Below are positions 43,922 to 52,821 of a stretch of 64,000 nt of DNA, piece after piece (position 1 is the first letter of the stretch; the number at the start of each line of letters is the position of its first letter). The position numbers were made by a program, and so were the translations under genes. The stretch spans positions 103,614 through 167,613 of the forward strand of contig DKUB01000058.1 in NCBI GenBank assembly GCA_002490465.1, in the 5' to 3' direction. A model generated the notes under the pieces. It worked only from the letters and a program-made list of their open reading frames with translations, was not told where the DNA came from and did not search any database. The stretch comes from Lachnoclostridium sp. UBA7215. Lineage in GTDB: Bacteria; Bacillota; Clostridia; Lachnospirales; Lachnospiraceae.

Positions 43922-44935
43922 TTATAAAGCCCCGCCGTTAATCCTCTCTTTAATCTTATCGGCTGTACTATTCTCTTTAAAAGCAATACACTGACAGATT
44001 GCTGTCCGTATCTCTGCACTTTTTGAATTTCCGTGCGCTTTTACAACTAATCCTTTCAGCCCAAGCAGAGGTGCTCCGCCCTGACTGCTCACATCAAATG
44101 TCTGTTTCAAACCCTTTAATGCCGGTTTTATCATAATTCCACCGAGCTTTGTACGGACACTGGACATAATTCCCTTTTTAATCTGTCCGAGGAATGTAAG
44201 GGCAACTCCCTCAAAAAACTTGAGAATCACATTCCCGACAAATGCCTCGCACACAAGAATATCTGCACCGCCGCGTATAATCTCACGGGCCTCCACACTC
44301 CCTATAAAATGGATATTCGGACATTCTTTCAGCATAGGATAGGTATCTTTTACTAACTGATTTCCCTTCTCCTCTTCTGTTCCGATATTAATAATACCAA
44401 CGGTTGGCTTTTTCTTTCCTATCACATTTTCAAAATACACAGACCCCATCTGCGCAAACTGCACAAGATGTTCCGGCCTGGCATCTACATTAGCTCCACA
44501 GTCTATTAATAAAGACATACCCTGAACTGTCGGTATGAACGGAGCCAGGGCCGGCCTCTTTACCCCCTTGACACGCCCGACAATAAGCTGGCCTCCCACT
44601 AAAATTGCACCTGTACTCCCGGCAGACACAACGGCATCTGCTTTTCCGTCGCGCACTAAATTCATGGCAACAACAAGTGAGGAGTCCTTTTTTTCACGGA
44701 TTGCCTTTGTCGGCACATCCCCCATGTCAATTACCTCTGAAGCATTTACTACTTCCACATTCTCTTCTTTGTATGTATACTGCCCAAGTTCAGCACGGAT
44801 TTCCTTTTCCCGGCCAACCAAAATCACCCGGATTTCCGGATGTGCATTTACTGCCTCTACCGCTCCTCTGACAGTCTCAACCGGAGCATAATCTCCACCC
44901 ATGGCATCCAGTGCCACAATTACTTTATTTTCCAT
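43922..44935 (-). CDS. plsX: Phosphate acyltransferase PlsX
   Basis: PlsX makes acyl-phosphate from acyl-ACP, the first step of phospholipid synthesis in most Gram-positive bacteria. The 337-residue protein has VIVALDAMGGDYAPVETVRG at the N-terminus, VVSAGSTGAILVGGQLIVGR, PALAPFIPTVQGMSLLIDCG, TVGIINIGTEEEKGNQLVKD and GADILVCEAFVGNVILKFFE, all typical. It is the first gene of the plsX-rnc-smc-ftsY string. A hairpin at 44949-44974 lies just upstream. No FapR gene or clear FapR site was seen. Confidence 0.95.
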   Translation of the reverse strand: MENKVIVALDAMGGDYAPVETVRGAVEAVNAHPEIRVILVGREKEIRAELGQYTYKEENVEVVNASEVIDMGDVPTKAIREKKDSSLVVAMNLVRDGKADAVVSAGSTGAILVGGQLIVGRVKGVKRPALAPFIPTVQGMSLLIDCGANVDARPEHLVQFAQMGSVYFENVIGKKKPTVGIINIGTEEEKGNQLVKDTYPMLKECPNIHFIGSVEAREIIRGGADILVCEAFVGNVILKFFEGVALTFLGQIKKGIMSSVRTKLGGIMIKPALKGLKQTFDVSSQGGAPLLGLKGLVVKAHGNSKSAEIRTAICQCIAFKENSTADKIKERINGGAL

Positions 44936-44948
44936 ATTTCCTCATTTC

Positions 44949-44974
44949 TGCGCCGCATAGAATAGCGGCACGCA
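44949..44974 (-). terminator. Hairpin between the chemoreceptor and plsX
   Basis: On the minus strand TGCGTGCCGC and GCGGCGCA form a GC-rich stem with a bulged T around TATTCTAT. No T-run follows, so it may be a weak terminator for the chemoreceptor gene or a structure in the plsX leader. Confidence 0.5.
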
Positions 44975-44990
44975 TATTTTCATTTTCTCC

Positions 44991-46394
44991 TTAAATCTTT
45001 TTAAACCGCTCAGTCTCTTCCATCAGTCTTTCTGATATATCCCTGTTATATTCAGAATCCTGCATAATCTCATGCATGGCATCGGCAAGCTCTGTCGTTC
45101 CCTCTGCCGCCTGGCTGACACCCTTTGCACATTCTTCTATCGTAACGGTGACATCATTGATTCCGCTGTTCATTTTCCGAATTGTTTCTGCCATATCAGA
45201 TGCTTTTGTCTCAAAATCCAGGAAGGTGCTGCTGATGTTTTCTGCATCATTGGCATACCGCACTGCAGTTGCCACAAAAGAATCATAATCTTTCATAATG
45301 TCTTCTGCCACAAAATTCATCATCTCATAGGAATTTTTACTTAATCCGTCTACCGCCTGCACGACAACATCACTAATGCTCTGGATATCATTTGCCGTAA
45401 CGCGGCATTCATCGGCAAGGTTGCGGATTTCATCAGCTACTACGGCAAAGCCTTTTCCTGCCTCACCGGCTCTTGCCGCCTCAATGGAAGCATTCAGGGC
45501 AAGAAGATTTGTCTGCCCGGCAATATTCAGTATATCTTCTGTTAGTTCCACTACTTTTGATACATTATTACACTCTTTTACAGCCTCTTCCAGCTTGTTT
45601 GTCATTCCCTCAATGGAGCTCTTTACCTTTGAGCGGCTGTCATCCGCCTCCGTTTTTAATTGAAGGGCATGTTCTTTTATTCCTTTTGCCTCATTATTAT
45701 GTTCTTCCGCTTCCCTGCTTATTCTGCTGATACTCTCCAGATTGCCGGAACTTGTATCATTCAGTACCCCCATTGTTACGGATACCTCTTCCATGCTGGC
45801 AGATAATTCCTCCATGACGGCAGATATACTCATTACATTCTGATTGGATTTATCGATTCGCCCTGTTGTCGAATGAATGGATTCATCCATATTAACGGCC
45901 TCCTGCCTTATTTTTACAATCAGCTTTTGCAGCGCCGTTACAAAGTTATTAATCCCGGCTGCCAACTGCCCGATTTCATCCTGGGATTTTATAGTAACCC
46001 TTTTTGTCAAATCGCCTTTATTGGCCGCCAGGTCATCTACCATGGACTGCATCTGCATTCCGGCAGATTTTGCCTGATTTGAGATTGTTTTCTTTGCAAT
46101 AATCAAGATCGCCGCCATTAACAGAATAATAACGACAATGAGCGCCACATTAAACTTATACGTTCCATCAATGCGGAGGATAATGCGGTTGCCGTTTGTC
46201 GTAAAATCATCCATCAGTTCCTGCGACGCACTCTGTCCGCTCTCCTTCCACAGAGTATCCACATCTTTTAAAATCGCTTCATTAAAGCCTGCTATGTAGT
46301 TTAATGCCGATATGTTAGCAAAGCAGATTAATATCAGCATCACTCCCAGAAAACCTAGAATAATAAGCAATTTTTTCCCAATACTGTGTTTCAA
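44991..46394 (-). CDS. Methyl-accepting chemotaxis protein with minimal outer loop
   Basis: The ~467-residue chemoreceptor has a first membrane helix (KLLIILGFLGVMLILICFAN), a short outer loop of only ~55 residues, a second helix (FNVALIVVIILLMAAILIIA) and a HAMP-like segment. The cytoplasmic signalling hairpin contains VVELTEDILNIAGQTNLLAL, NASIEAARAGEAGKGFAVVA and DEIRNLADECRVTANDIQ, the CheA/CheW-binding tip. No Cache or other ligand domain fits in the small loop, so sensing may be through the membrane or a partner. GAGAGGTGG lies 5 bases before a TTG at 46394, while a GTG opens the ORF at 46403; the start is uncertain. A good promoter lies at 46457-46485. No other chemotaxis or flagellar genes are nearby. 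Confidence 0.9.
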   Translation of the reverse strand: MKHSIGKKLLIILGFLGVMLILICFANISALNYIAGFNEAILKDVDTLWKESGQSASQELMDDFTTNGNRIILRIDGTYKFNVALIVVIILLMAAILIIAKKTISNQAKSAGMQMQSMVDDLAANKGDLTKRVTIKSQDEIGQLAAGINNFVTALQKLIVKIRQEAVNMDESIHSTTGRIDKSNQNVMSISAVMEELSASMEEVSVTMGVLNDTSSGNLESISRISREAEEHNNEAKGIKEHALQLKTEADDSRSKVKSSIEGMTNKLEEAVKECNNVSKVVELTEDILNIAGQTNLLALNASIEAARAGEAGKGFAVVADEIRNLADECRVTANDIQSISDVVVQAVDGLSKNSYEMMNFVAEDIMKDYDSFVATAVRYANDAENISSTFLDFETKASDMAETIRKMNSGINDVTVTIEECAKGVSQAAEGTTELADAMHEIMQDSEYNRDISERLMEETERFKKI

Positions 46395-46456
46395 CGAAAC
46401 CACCTCTCCCTTTTAAAATTTTACGATTGTCTGTCTAACGTAAACCCCCTATAAAA

Positions 46457-46485
46457 ACTATAGCATTTTTTGCGAAAGCCGTCAA
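46457..46485 (-). promoter_or_regulatory. Promoter of the chemoreceptor gene
   Basis: On the minus strand TTGACG (46485-46480) and TATAGT (46462-46457) are 17 bp apart. It lies immediately after the stop codon of the transglutaminase-like gene. Confidence 0.7.
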
Positions 46486-47337
46486 TTAATAAAACGCATC
46501 CGCCCTGTGGGTCCTAGAAAATTTTTTGTTTTTTTTCATAAAAAAATCCCCATAGACCTGCCCATCGTCTTCATCATCCGAACAGGCATCCAGGTTATAC
46601 CACTTTCCGCGGTATTTCACTTTATTCCAGGCGTGAAGATACCATTTTTTTCCATTGGTGACCTTTCCCGAGATAAATCTGGCGGGAAACCCCATTTCCA
46701 TCAACAGCTTGTACAACATCAGGGCATATCCGTTACAGACCGTCTTTCTTTTGACATAACCGGCATACGCGGAATAAAAACATTTTTTCCTTGTGTCATA
46801 AGTAATCCGGTTTACGACAAAAGAGTAGGCAAGTTTTAATCTCTCATATTTATTGCGCGTTTTTTTCATGATTTTGCGCGCCGTCTTCCGTGTATACTGA
46901 TTCACTATCCTTGTCTGCTTTTTTGTCTCAAAATATTTCACACCGTAAAAACAAAGCCGACCATCGGCATAATAACAATTGGCCCCCCATAAAATACCAT
47001 ATAAGTAATCCCCATCATCTGTTGTTTTCGGATTATCTGTAGCATGAGTAATATCATAAAGGGCATGGTAAAATCCACTTTCACTCTCACCGCACAGCCT
47101 GTCTATCAATGAGCGGACCACTGTTGTATAACTACAGCTGACAGAAAATCTCTTCTCCCTTTTTAATAAATGCTTAGCAATTTCGCTGTAAAGCTGTTTC
47201 TTTCCAACATTAGATGCTGCTGAAACATCTGATGTTGCTGCAGCATCTGATGGTATGGTGTGAGATATATTAATAGCTGAAAATAATACTGTAATTGTTA
47301 ATATACAGCAAATTAATCTTTTCATGCTACTCTTCAT
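46486..47337 (-). CDS. Secreted transglutaminase-like protein
   Basis: The 283-residue exported protein has a signal peptide (MKRLICCILTITVLFSAINI) and a C-terminal transglutaminase-like domain. It carries the Cys-His-Asp triad: Cys in RKTVCNGYALMLYKLL, His in WYLHAWNKVKYRGKW and Asp in YNLDACSDDEDD. Such secreted clostridial proteins are thought to act as cysteine peptidases or cross-linkers at the cell surface; the substrate is unknown. The N-terminal region (residues ~50-150) has no recognisable domain. Two ATG codons (47337 and 47325) are possible starts; AAGGGA sits directly before the first, so the second may be used. It lies 26 bases after the EAL gene on the same strand. Confidence 0.82.
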   Translation of the reverse strand: MKSSMKRLICCILTITVLFSAINISHTIPSDAAATSDVSAASNVGKKQLYSEIAKHLLKREKRFSVSCSYTTVVRSLIDRLCGESESGFYHALYDITHATDNPKTTDDGDYLYGILWGANCYYADGRLCFYGVKYFETKKQTRIVNQYTRKTARKIMKKTRNKYERLKLAYSFVVNRITYDTRKKCFYSAYAGYVKRKTVCNGYALMLYKLLMEMGFPARFISGKVTNGKKWYLHAWNKVKYRGKWYNLDACSDDEDDGQVYGDFFMKKNKKFSRTHRADAFY

Positions 47338-47362
47338 TCCCTTCTTATTTTAATCACATTTA

Positions 47363-49261
47363 TCATAAAGAATTTTTTTGTAAAAAATCTAAAAATTCTC
47401 CCTCCGGCAGCGGTTTTGAGAAATAATAACCTTGTATATAACGGATTCCCAAATCCTCCATGACCCGGTACTGTTCTAATGTCTCAATACCCTCTGACAC
47501 GATTTGTAAATTCATCCCGTGTATCATATGTATTGCCGCATCCATAACATATTTTGCTTTTCCATTTTCAAAATAAGCATTTGTCATGCTTTTATCAAAT
47601 TTTACAATATTCACTGGCATATCTACAATATAATTCAGATTGGACTGTCCAGTTCCAAAATCATCCAGAGAAAAAGTCACTCCAAACTCAATCAGTTTTC
47701 TCATATTATCCAGGAGAACCTTTTTTGCATTTGTCGTTGCTGACTCCGTGATTTCCAAATTAATGTTTTTAGGGTCAGTCCCATATTGCTTCATAATGCG
47801 GATATAGTCATTCGCAAGATTTTCATAAGCACATTGTATGACTGATAAATTTACTTCTATATAATGCATCCCACAGTGTTCCAGAGGATGCTCCTGTATA
47901 AACTGACATACTTTTTCAAATACAATTTCTCCAAATTTTAGTATCATACCGCTCTCTTCTGCAATATCAATAAATACCCCGGGCGGCACAATATTACCTT
48001 TATTATCCCGAATACGCACCAGTGCTTCCGCAGACGTAAAACGCTGCTCTTTTGTTGAAAAAATCGGCTGGAAGTACACTTCTACACGATCTTCATCAAT
48101 TGCCTCTGCAATGAGCTTTTCCGTCTCCTTTTCCTTATTCATTTTATCAATACTATCCTGCTCAATACAGAGAAAATCACTCTCGAAAACGTCCTTATTT
48201 TCCTGCCGGATATATCGAACAAGATATAGCAGGCTATCCATACTGTCCACTACACTGGAATGCGGCAAAAAAATCCAGCAAGGCTGAACCAGGCAGGTAT
48301 CGCTACCTCCCCACCCGGACTGAAACCGTTTACGCATTTCATCCACTCTGCTCTCTGCTGTATCTGTATTGGCTAAAATAATGAAAAATTCATCCTCAGA
48401 ATTTTTGAAAGCAGAAGCATCTGTCATGTGGAGCAGATATTCCGCAATTTCCATCTTTACGCTATCCCTGTCTTTGAGCGGTACATTCTGATATGAATTA
48501 TTTTCAAAATTAATCACTAATATGGAAAAGTCTTTTTCCCATCCATAATACTGCTCTGTATACTGATAAAGTGCTCCACTATTAAATAAACCGGTATTTC
48601 TGTCAATGTTCGTCTCCGGATTCTCTAATTTCAGATACAGCACCATAATCCCTATAGCACCCGCATATCCAACAATTAAATATTCCGTAAACATAATTTC
48701 AATTTGTGATGCTGCAATCCAAAGTATCAGCCATATATAAACAGCTTCCCTTCGTCTGGGATTGATTTTTGCCTTTTCCCTTCTCAATAGATAAAAAATT
48801 GCACAGAAAAAAATCAGCGCCACACCATACGTAAAATATGGGCTTGGACCATAAGTATATAATACCTCAGTTCCGTCTTCCGAATAGCGGTAATACACAG
48901 GCAAAAGAAATGCGCCAAGCGCTCCAACTAATACCAATACTATATACTTTCTGATTTTCTGCCAGAAGATGCTCCTTTTGGTATAAATGTCCACATACAT
49001 ATAAGTGAGCGCACTAAATGCTACAATAATCAGCGTCACAAGATAACTCTTTGCCACAAACTTTACAAATACTTCTGGAAAGAGATATCTATATTGAATA
49101 GCCTCAATGGAGAGTATATCAACCGTAATACAAATAATAGTTGCCAGATAGACACTTAAGAAAGCTTTCTGGGTATTTAGGGAAATTCGCCTCTGGCGCA
49201 TATAAAAATATAAAAGCACCAACATCAACACAATACCACAGCATTGTATCTGTATTTGCAT
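47363..49261 (-). CDS. Membrane c-di-GMP phosphodiesterase (EAL) with degenerate GGDEF
   Basis: The ~632-residue protein has an N-terminal region of about seven hydrophobic segments (residues 5-215), a GGDEF-like domain (~220-370) in which the signature is replaced by SEDEF, so cyclase activity is unlikely, and a C-terminal EAL domain (~385-630). EAL residues for metal and catalysis are present: SAEALVRIRD, IEVNLSVIQ, NLEITESATT, SLDDFGTGQSNL, VKFDKSM, SEGIETLEQY and QGYYFSKPLPEGEF. It probably hydrolyses c-di-GMP in response to an unknown membrane signal. GAAAGG overlaps the first ATG (49270), so the ATG at 49261 is preferred. A promoter lies at 49328-49356. Confidence 0.9.
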   Translation of the reverse strand: MQIQIQCCGIVLMLVLLYFYMRQRRISLNTQKAFLSVYLATIICITVDILSIEAIQYRYLFPEVFVKFVAKSYLVTLIIVAFSALTYMYVDIYTKRSIFWQKIRKYIVLVLVGALGAFLLPVYYRYSEDGTEVLYTYGPSPYFTYGVALIFFCAIFYLLRREKAKINPRRREAVYIWLILWIAASQIEIMFTEYLIVGYAGAIGIMVLYLKLENPETNIDRNTGLFNSGALYQYTEQYYGWEKDFSILVINFENNSYQNVPLKDRDSVKMEIAEYLLHMTDASAFKNSEDEFFIILANTDTAESRVDEMRKRFQSGWGGSDTCLVQPCWIFLPHSSVVDSMDSLLYLVRYIRQENKDVFESDFLCIEQDSIDKMNKEKETEKLIAEAIDEDRVEVYFQPIFSTKEQRFTSAEALVRIRDNKGNIVPPGVFIDIAEESGMILKFGEIVFEKVCQFIQEHPLEHCGMHYIEVNLSVIQCAYENLANDYIRIMKQYGTDPKNINLEITESATTNAKKVLLDNMRKLIEFGVTFSLDDFGTGQSNLNYIVDMPVNIVKFDKSMTNAYFENGKAKYVMDAAIHMIHGMNLQIVSEGIETLEQYRVMEDLGIRYIQGYYFSKPLPEGEFLDFLQKNSL

Positions 49262-49327
49262 AATCTGCATCCTTTCACTGCCAGTACATAAAAACAGGCT
49301 ATGCGATCAAAAACTGGTAACTGTATT

Positions 49328-49356
49328 ATTATATCATTTTTTGGACATATAAGCAA
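49328..49356 (-). promoter_or_regulatory. Promoter of the EAL gene
   Basis: On the minus strand TTGCTT (49356-49351) and TATAAT (49333-49328) are 17 bp apart, leaving a leader of about 60 bases. No riboswitch fold was recognised in it. Confidence 0.65.
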
Positions 49357-49420
49357 CTGGTTCATTCTGGAGCCAGCGGTGAAGAATAAATTTCTTAAAT
49401 CCACCTTGCGGCGCACCTAT

Positions 49421-49455
49421 AAAAAGACACCAAAGAACATGCCTTTGGTGTCTTT
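49421..49455 (-). terminator. Strong terminator after the GH43 gene
   Basis: AAAGACACCAAAG and CTTTGGTGTCTTT form a perfect 13-bp stem around a 7-base loop. On the minus strand it is followed by TTATAGG, giving five T in a row at the stem end. It lies 20 bases past the GH43 stop. Confidence 0.9.
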
Positions 49456-49474
49456 CCACTACTTATAAAGTAAA

Positions 49475-51562
49475 TTAATGATATATTTTATAGTAATCAA
49501 AATCTACATAACCGCCGGCCTCTTTTGTTGCATAATTGAAAAGCCAGGTTCTGGTGCCCATAAAGGTTGTGCTGGTTGAAAATTTTAAATTCTGCTCTGT
49601 ACCAAGTTTCTCCCATTTTGTTCCATCCAAACTGTAGAAAAAGTTTGCCGTATCCTGATTCGCATTTGTAGAAAAACTGTATTCAATTTTAAGGAAAACT
49701 TCCGCATCCTCCGAAAGTTTTTCCGTAGCCTGGCCGTTTACGGTAGTCTCCACGGTAAGAGGTTTATTGTCGTTACCGATGGCCGCCGGTGAAGAAGCTT
49801 GGGTGACATACTTATTCCCCTTTTCATCACACATGACGCCAATCATGGCAGGCTGGTCGGCAACCGAAGCCAAACCGGCAAAATCACCCGGCTTCATATG
49901 CCCGATAGAAATCTTTGTTTCCGAATTGCAGGAAGGGCCGTAAGTGCGCTGCGTCAGTGAATTATGGGCAAACATAATATTATCTGTCACATAATCCGTA
50001 GTCAGCCTCAGATGTCCTGGATTGGCCGTTACCGACCAGTAATCCTTTTGTGGATTATGGTTCCATTGCCATACCAGTTTCAGTTTTTCGCCTTCCGAAT
50101 AGGAAAAATCATCATCATCCACAAAATAATTTGCTAACCCACTGTCCTCCAAGTTAATCTTAACTGCATCCTTTGCTCTATTCGGGGTGAAATTCCCTTT
50201 TTCATCATAGGACCCCATCATCGGCCAATCCTTATAATTTTTTCCCTTTTTATCCGTATAGTTCCAGTTTACGGACACAATGGATGGAATTCGCCCTGCA
50301 CCGCCATGATCCTGGAAAAGAAAGCCATACCAGTCCCCATACTGGGTATCAACAATTCCTCCCTGGGCAAGTCCGGCACTGTTACCACCGCAGCTTCCCT
50401 GATATATAATCTGTTCTTCCCAGTCACCGGCTGCCAGGGTCTTGGAACGATAACACACTTCTGTACGCATCCACCGGCTTGCAGGAGATGCAATAATAAA
50501 GATATAATAATAATCCCCTACTTTGTAAGCGTGCGCCCCCTCCCAGAGAGACCACTTGGCATATTTTTCATCGTCCTTGTTAAAGAGCCTGACAGAGCTT
50601 CCCACATTCTTTACTGCCTTATTCGACTCATCCAATTCCAGCTGCTGCAATGTACTCCCGGAAATTACATACATTTTTCCCTCATCAAAAAACAGCGCCG
50701 GGTCATGGTATTTATTTTTTGTAGAATATTTTGTCCACGTCCCTTTCTCAATATCTGTTGTCGTATAAATATAAAATCCGTGGTCATTGCTATTGAAAGC
50801 CACGTAATATTTCCCATCCACCTCGTTATATTTGAGGGATGCCGCCCAGGAACCATGTTTATACATATTTTTGCCGTTTCTCAGATTTGCCAAGTCATCG
50901 TCTTCAAAAATATCGTAAACATAATTAACAATCTGCCAATGTGCCAAATCCATCGATTTCATAACCGGTACTCCAGGACACAGATTCATAGTTGTACTTA
51001 CCATATAATAGGCGTCCCCTTTCCGGATAATATCCAAGTCCGGAATGTCTGCATACAGTGTCGGATAATTTATCGTAGCCGGATTTGCCGGCGTATAATG
51101 GCTTGGCGTCTGTGTTGGCTCTGCCGGTAACGTTTCCACAGGTTGAGCAGTCCCATCTGGCGCTTTCGTTGCCTTTGCCGTAGGCGAAGGCTGCACAGAT
51201 ACTATTGGAACAGGTGCTGAAGTTGAATTTATTTTGGCTGTTACGGTTACAGATACTGTCCCCAGCTGCTTTCTTTGTGCTTTTCCTTTTTTATAATATA
51301 CCACTACTTTTGTATTTCCTTTTTTCTGCCCAGTGACTTTTCCCTTAGAAGATACTTTTGCAATTTTTTTGCTTTTTGATTGAAATAAAATCTTGTACTT
51401 TCCCTTCTTTTCCACTTTAATCATTTTACTTCCTTTTATGGAAACAGAAATCTTTTTTGTTTTCAGTTTTGGCTTTACTGCCGCATCTGCGATTTCCGCG
51501 GACGCAAGAGAAGACAGCATAAACGCTGCCAAAAGACAAATTGCTACAATTCTTCGTTTCAT
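49475..51562 (-). CDS. Secreted GH43 family glycosidase
   Basis: The 695-residue enzyme is exported (signal peptide AICLLAAFMLSSLASAEIAD). After the signal comes a lysine-rich Ig-like (Big_2-type) domain (~30-110; KIAKVSSKGKVTGQKKGNTK) and a Pro/Thr linker. The GH43 five-bladed propeller domain (~160-470) begins YADIPDLDIIRKGDAYYMVS with the catalytic Asp, then YHDPALFFDEGKMYVISG and the general acid Glu in LWEGAHAYKVGDYYYIFI. A C-terminal beta-sandwich (~490-695) of the type found in arabinosidases and xylosidases ends WLFNYATKEAGGYVDFDYY. Likely substrates are arabinan or xylan side chains of plant walls. It is monocistronic: TATACT-type -10 at 51634-51639 and a strong terminator. No transporter or regulator gene adjoins it. 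Confidence 0.9.
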   Translation of the reverse strand: MKRRIVAICLLAAFMLSSLASAEIADAAVKPKLKTKKISVSIKGSKMIKVEKKGKYKILFQSKSKKIAKVSSKGKVTGQKKGNTKVVVYYKKGKAQRKQLGTVSVTVTAKINSTSAPVPIVSVQPSPTAKATKAPDGTAQPVETLPAEPTQTPSHYTPANPATINYPTLYADIPDLDIIRKGDAYYMVSTTMNLCPGVPVMKSMDLAHWQIVNYVYDIFEDDDLANLRNGKNMYKHGSWAASLKYNEVDGKYYVAFNSNDHGFYIYTTTDIEKGTWTKYSTKNKYHDPALFFDEGKMYVISGSTLQQLELDESNKAVKNVGSSVRLFNKDDEKYAKWSLWEGAHAYKVGDYYYIFIIASPASRWMRTEVCYRSKTLAAGDWEEQIIYQGSCGGNSAGLAQGGIVDTQYGDWYGFLFQDHGGAGRIPSIVSVNWNYTDKKGKNYKDWPMMGSYDEKGNFTPNRAKDAVKINLEDSGLANYFVDDDDFSYSEGEKLKLVWQWNHNPQKDYWSVTANPGHLRLTTDYVTDNIMFAHNSLTQRTYGPSCNSETKISIGHMKPGDFAGLASVADQPAMIGVMCDEKGNKYVTQASSPAAIGNDNKPLTVETTVNGQATEKLSEDAEVFLKIEYSFSTNANQDTANFFYSLDGTKWEKLGTEQNLKFSTSTTFMGTRTWLFNYATKEAGGYVDFDYYKIYH

Positions 51563-51896
51563 AATACTTTCCTCCTATCTTTCTACCATAAACTCCGTTC
51601 CCAAACCTTACAGACGCCCCATCTTTTACTGATAGTATACCCTAACTCCATCTATATGTAAAACTTTTTCCTCATTTTTAAGGATCAAAAATGAACATGT
51701 TGAACCTTTTACAAGTTTCCTCAATAATGTTATGGTATTAACAAAAGAAATTACACGAAGGTCAATAAATCCTTAAAATCAAAACAATTTTTCATAGGTC
51801 AACTATGTTGACCTTGGCATCACCCCCATTCTTTTAGAATGAGGTCAACACACCCTGTAACACGATTGTCCCATACATTAATTGTAACATGTTCTT
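51563..51896 (-). promoter_or_regulatory. Intergenic region with promoter and TTGACC repeats
   Basis: This 334-base gap has no ORF. Near the GH43 gene, on the minus strand, lie TATACT (51639-51634) with a weak TTTTAC 18 bp upstream. Farther up, AGGTCAA occurs at 51759-51765, 51796-51802 and 51842-51848, i.e. TTGACCT on the minus strand. One copy forms the perfect dyad AGGTCAACTATGTTGACCT (51796-51814). CATTCTTTTAGAATG (51827-51841) is another inverted repeat and could end the pseudogene transcript. These may be operators or a second promoter for the glycosidase. Confidence 0.45.
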
Positions 51897-52680
51897 TTAA
51901 TTCTGACAACTCAAATAACGTTTATACAACGGTGAGGAATAAAAATCGGCATCAACAGATCGACGATCTGCGTCAGAAGGTAATGGTTTTTCATCGTTTT
52001 TGCAATCCCAATAAAGTGCTATCAGCCTGCCCTCATCCCAGATATATTCTTTACTATCCAAATCTTCACTGACAGTTGCTCCGAGTTCTTTCTGTTCCTT
52101 AATAATTTGTTTTAATGCCAATACCTCTTCTTCATTTTTTGAATCTTGTGAAGGTGTCGGATCTGTCGTAGGGACAGCCGTTGGTACGACTACTGGTTCT
52201 GTTGTGGGTTCTACCGTTGGTTTTATTGTTGGTACAACTGTTGGCCTTGTTGTGGGTTCTATCGTTGGTGCAACGGTTGGTTTTGTTGTAGGTTTTACCG
52301 TTGGGAGAATTGTTGGCCTTGCCGTTGGTTTTATTTGTTTTTTCTTCACGGTCACTTTACATATCAGTTTGTCAAAAAAATTTTCTTTGCATTTTTCTTT
52401 TTCCGATACTCTACAAAAGCAAAAATCTTACATTTACCTGCCTTTTTTGCCGTTACAACACCTTTTTTGTTTACGCTGGCAATTTTAGCTTTCAAACTCT
52501 TAAAAGTCTTAGATTTAATAAAATCACCTTTGACCTTAATTGTTTTTTTCCCTCCCATAATAATCGTTAGTGTTTTTTAATTGTTGGTTTATTTGCCGCT
52601 AGTACTATAATCGGCTGACTGTAAATAGTACTTTCTGTCAAAATCATTGTTATCGCAACAATGCCTGCAATTAATTTTTT
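51897..52680 (-). pseudogene. Decayed surface protein: signal peptide, Ig-like domain, PT linker, LRR-start-like region
   Basis: Read on the minus strand, three frames together give one sensible protein. First, a signal peptide (KKLIAGIVAITMILTESTIY, ending IVLAANKPTIK) from about 52680 runs into a stop after an A6 run (52578-52573). One frame over, LTIIMGGKKTIKVKGDF and KAKIASVNKKGVVTAKKAGK form a Big_2-like Ig domain that stops after a T7 run (52380-52374). One further -1 shift gives KLICKVTVKKKQ, a Pro/Thr repeat linker and ALKQIIKEQKELGATVSEDL, a segment like those before leucine-rich repeats. Both repairs need one extra base in a homopolymer. No in-frame ATG, GTG or TTG exists before the signal peptide core; the only in-frame ATG (52647) is inside it. 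The C-terminus ends abruptly, without repeats. Confidence 0.75.
52150..52345 (-). repeat. Degenerate short repeats encoding a Pro/Thr linker
   Basis: About twelve imperfect units encode (K/E/A)PTxxPT (for example KPTVAPTIEPTTRPTVVPT). They belong to the decayed surface-protein gene and account for the GT-rich repeated look of the plus strand here. Confidence 0.8.
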
Positions 52681-52821
52681 ACTTATATTTTTTCTTGTTT
52701 TATTGTATCATAACCCACATACTAACACAAGACATAATTTGTTTCTGGTTATTTGTCTGTTGTTTCCTTTTTTGTATCTGCAATCATTTCATCTGGGGAC
52801 ATCTGAATATGCCTTAATGAA

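Noticed and set aside
50306..51130. 274-codon plus-strand ORF inside the GH43 gene
   Set aside because: It is the antisense shadow of a gene with a complete catalytic domain, has no ribosome-binding site and its translation looks like no protein family.
52150..52345. Regular repeats considered as a CRISPR array
   Set aside because: Units are short, imperfect, in frame and encode a Pro/Thr linker; there are no spacers or cas genes.
52374..52382. Programmed -1 frameshift at T TTT TTG in the surface-protein gene
   Set aside because: The heptamer fits, but a second break upstream, the lack of a start codon and the truncated end make decay more likely; kept only as an alternative.
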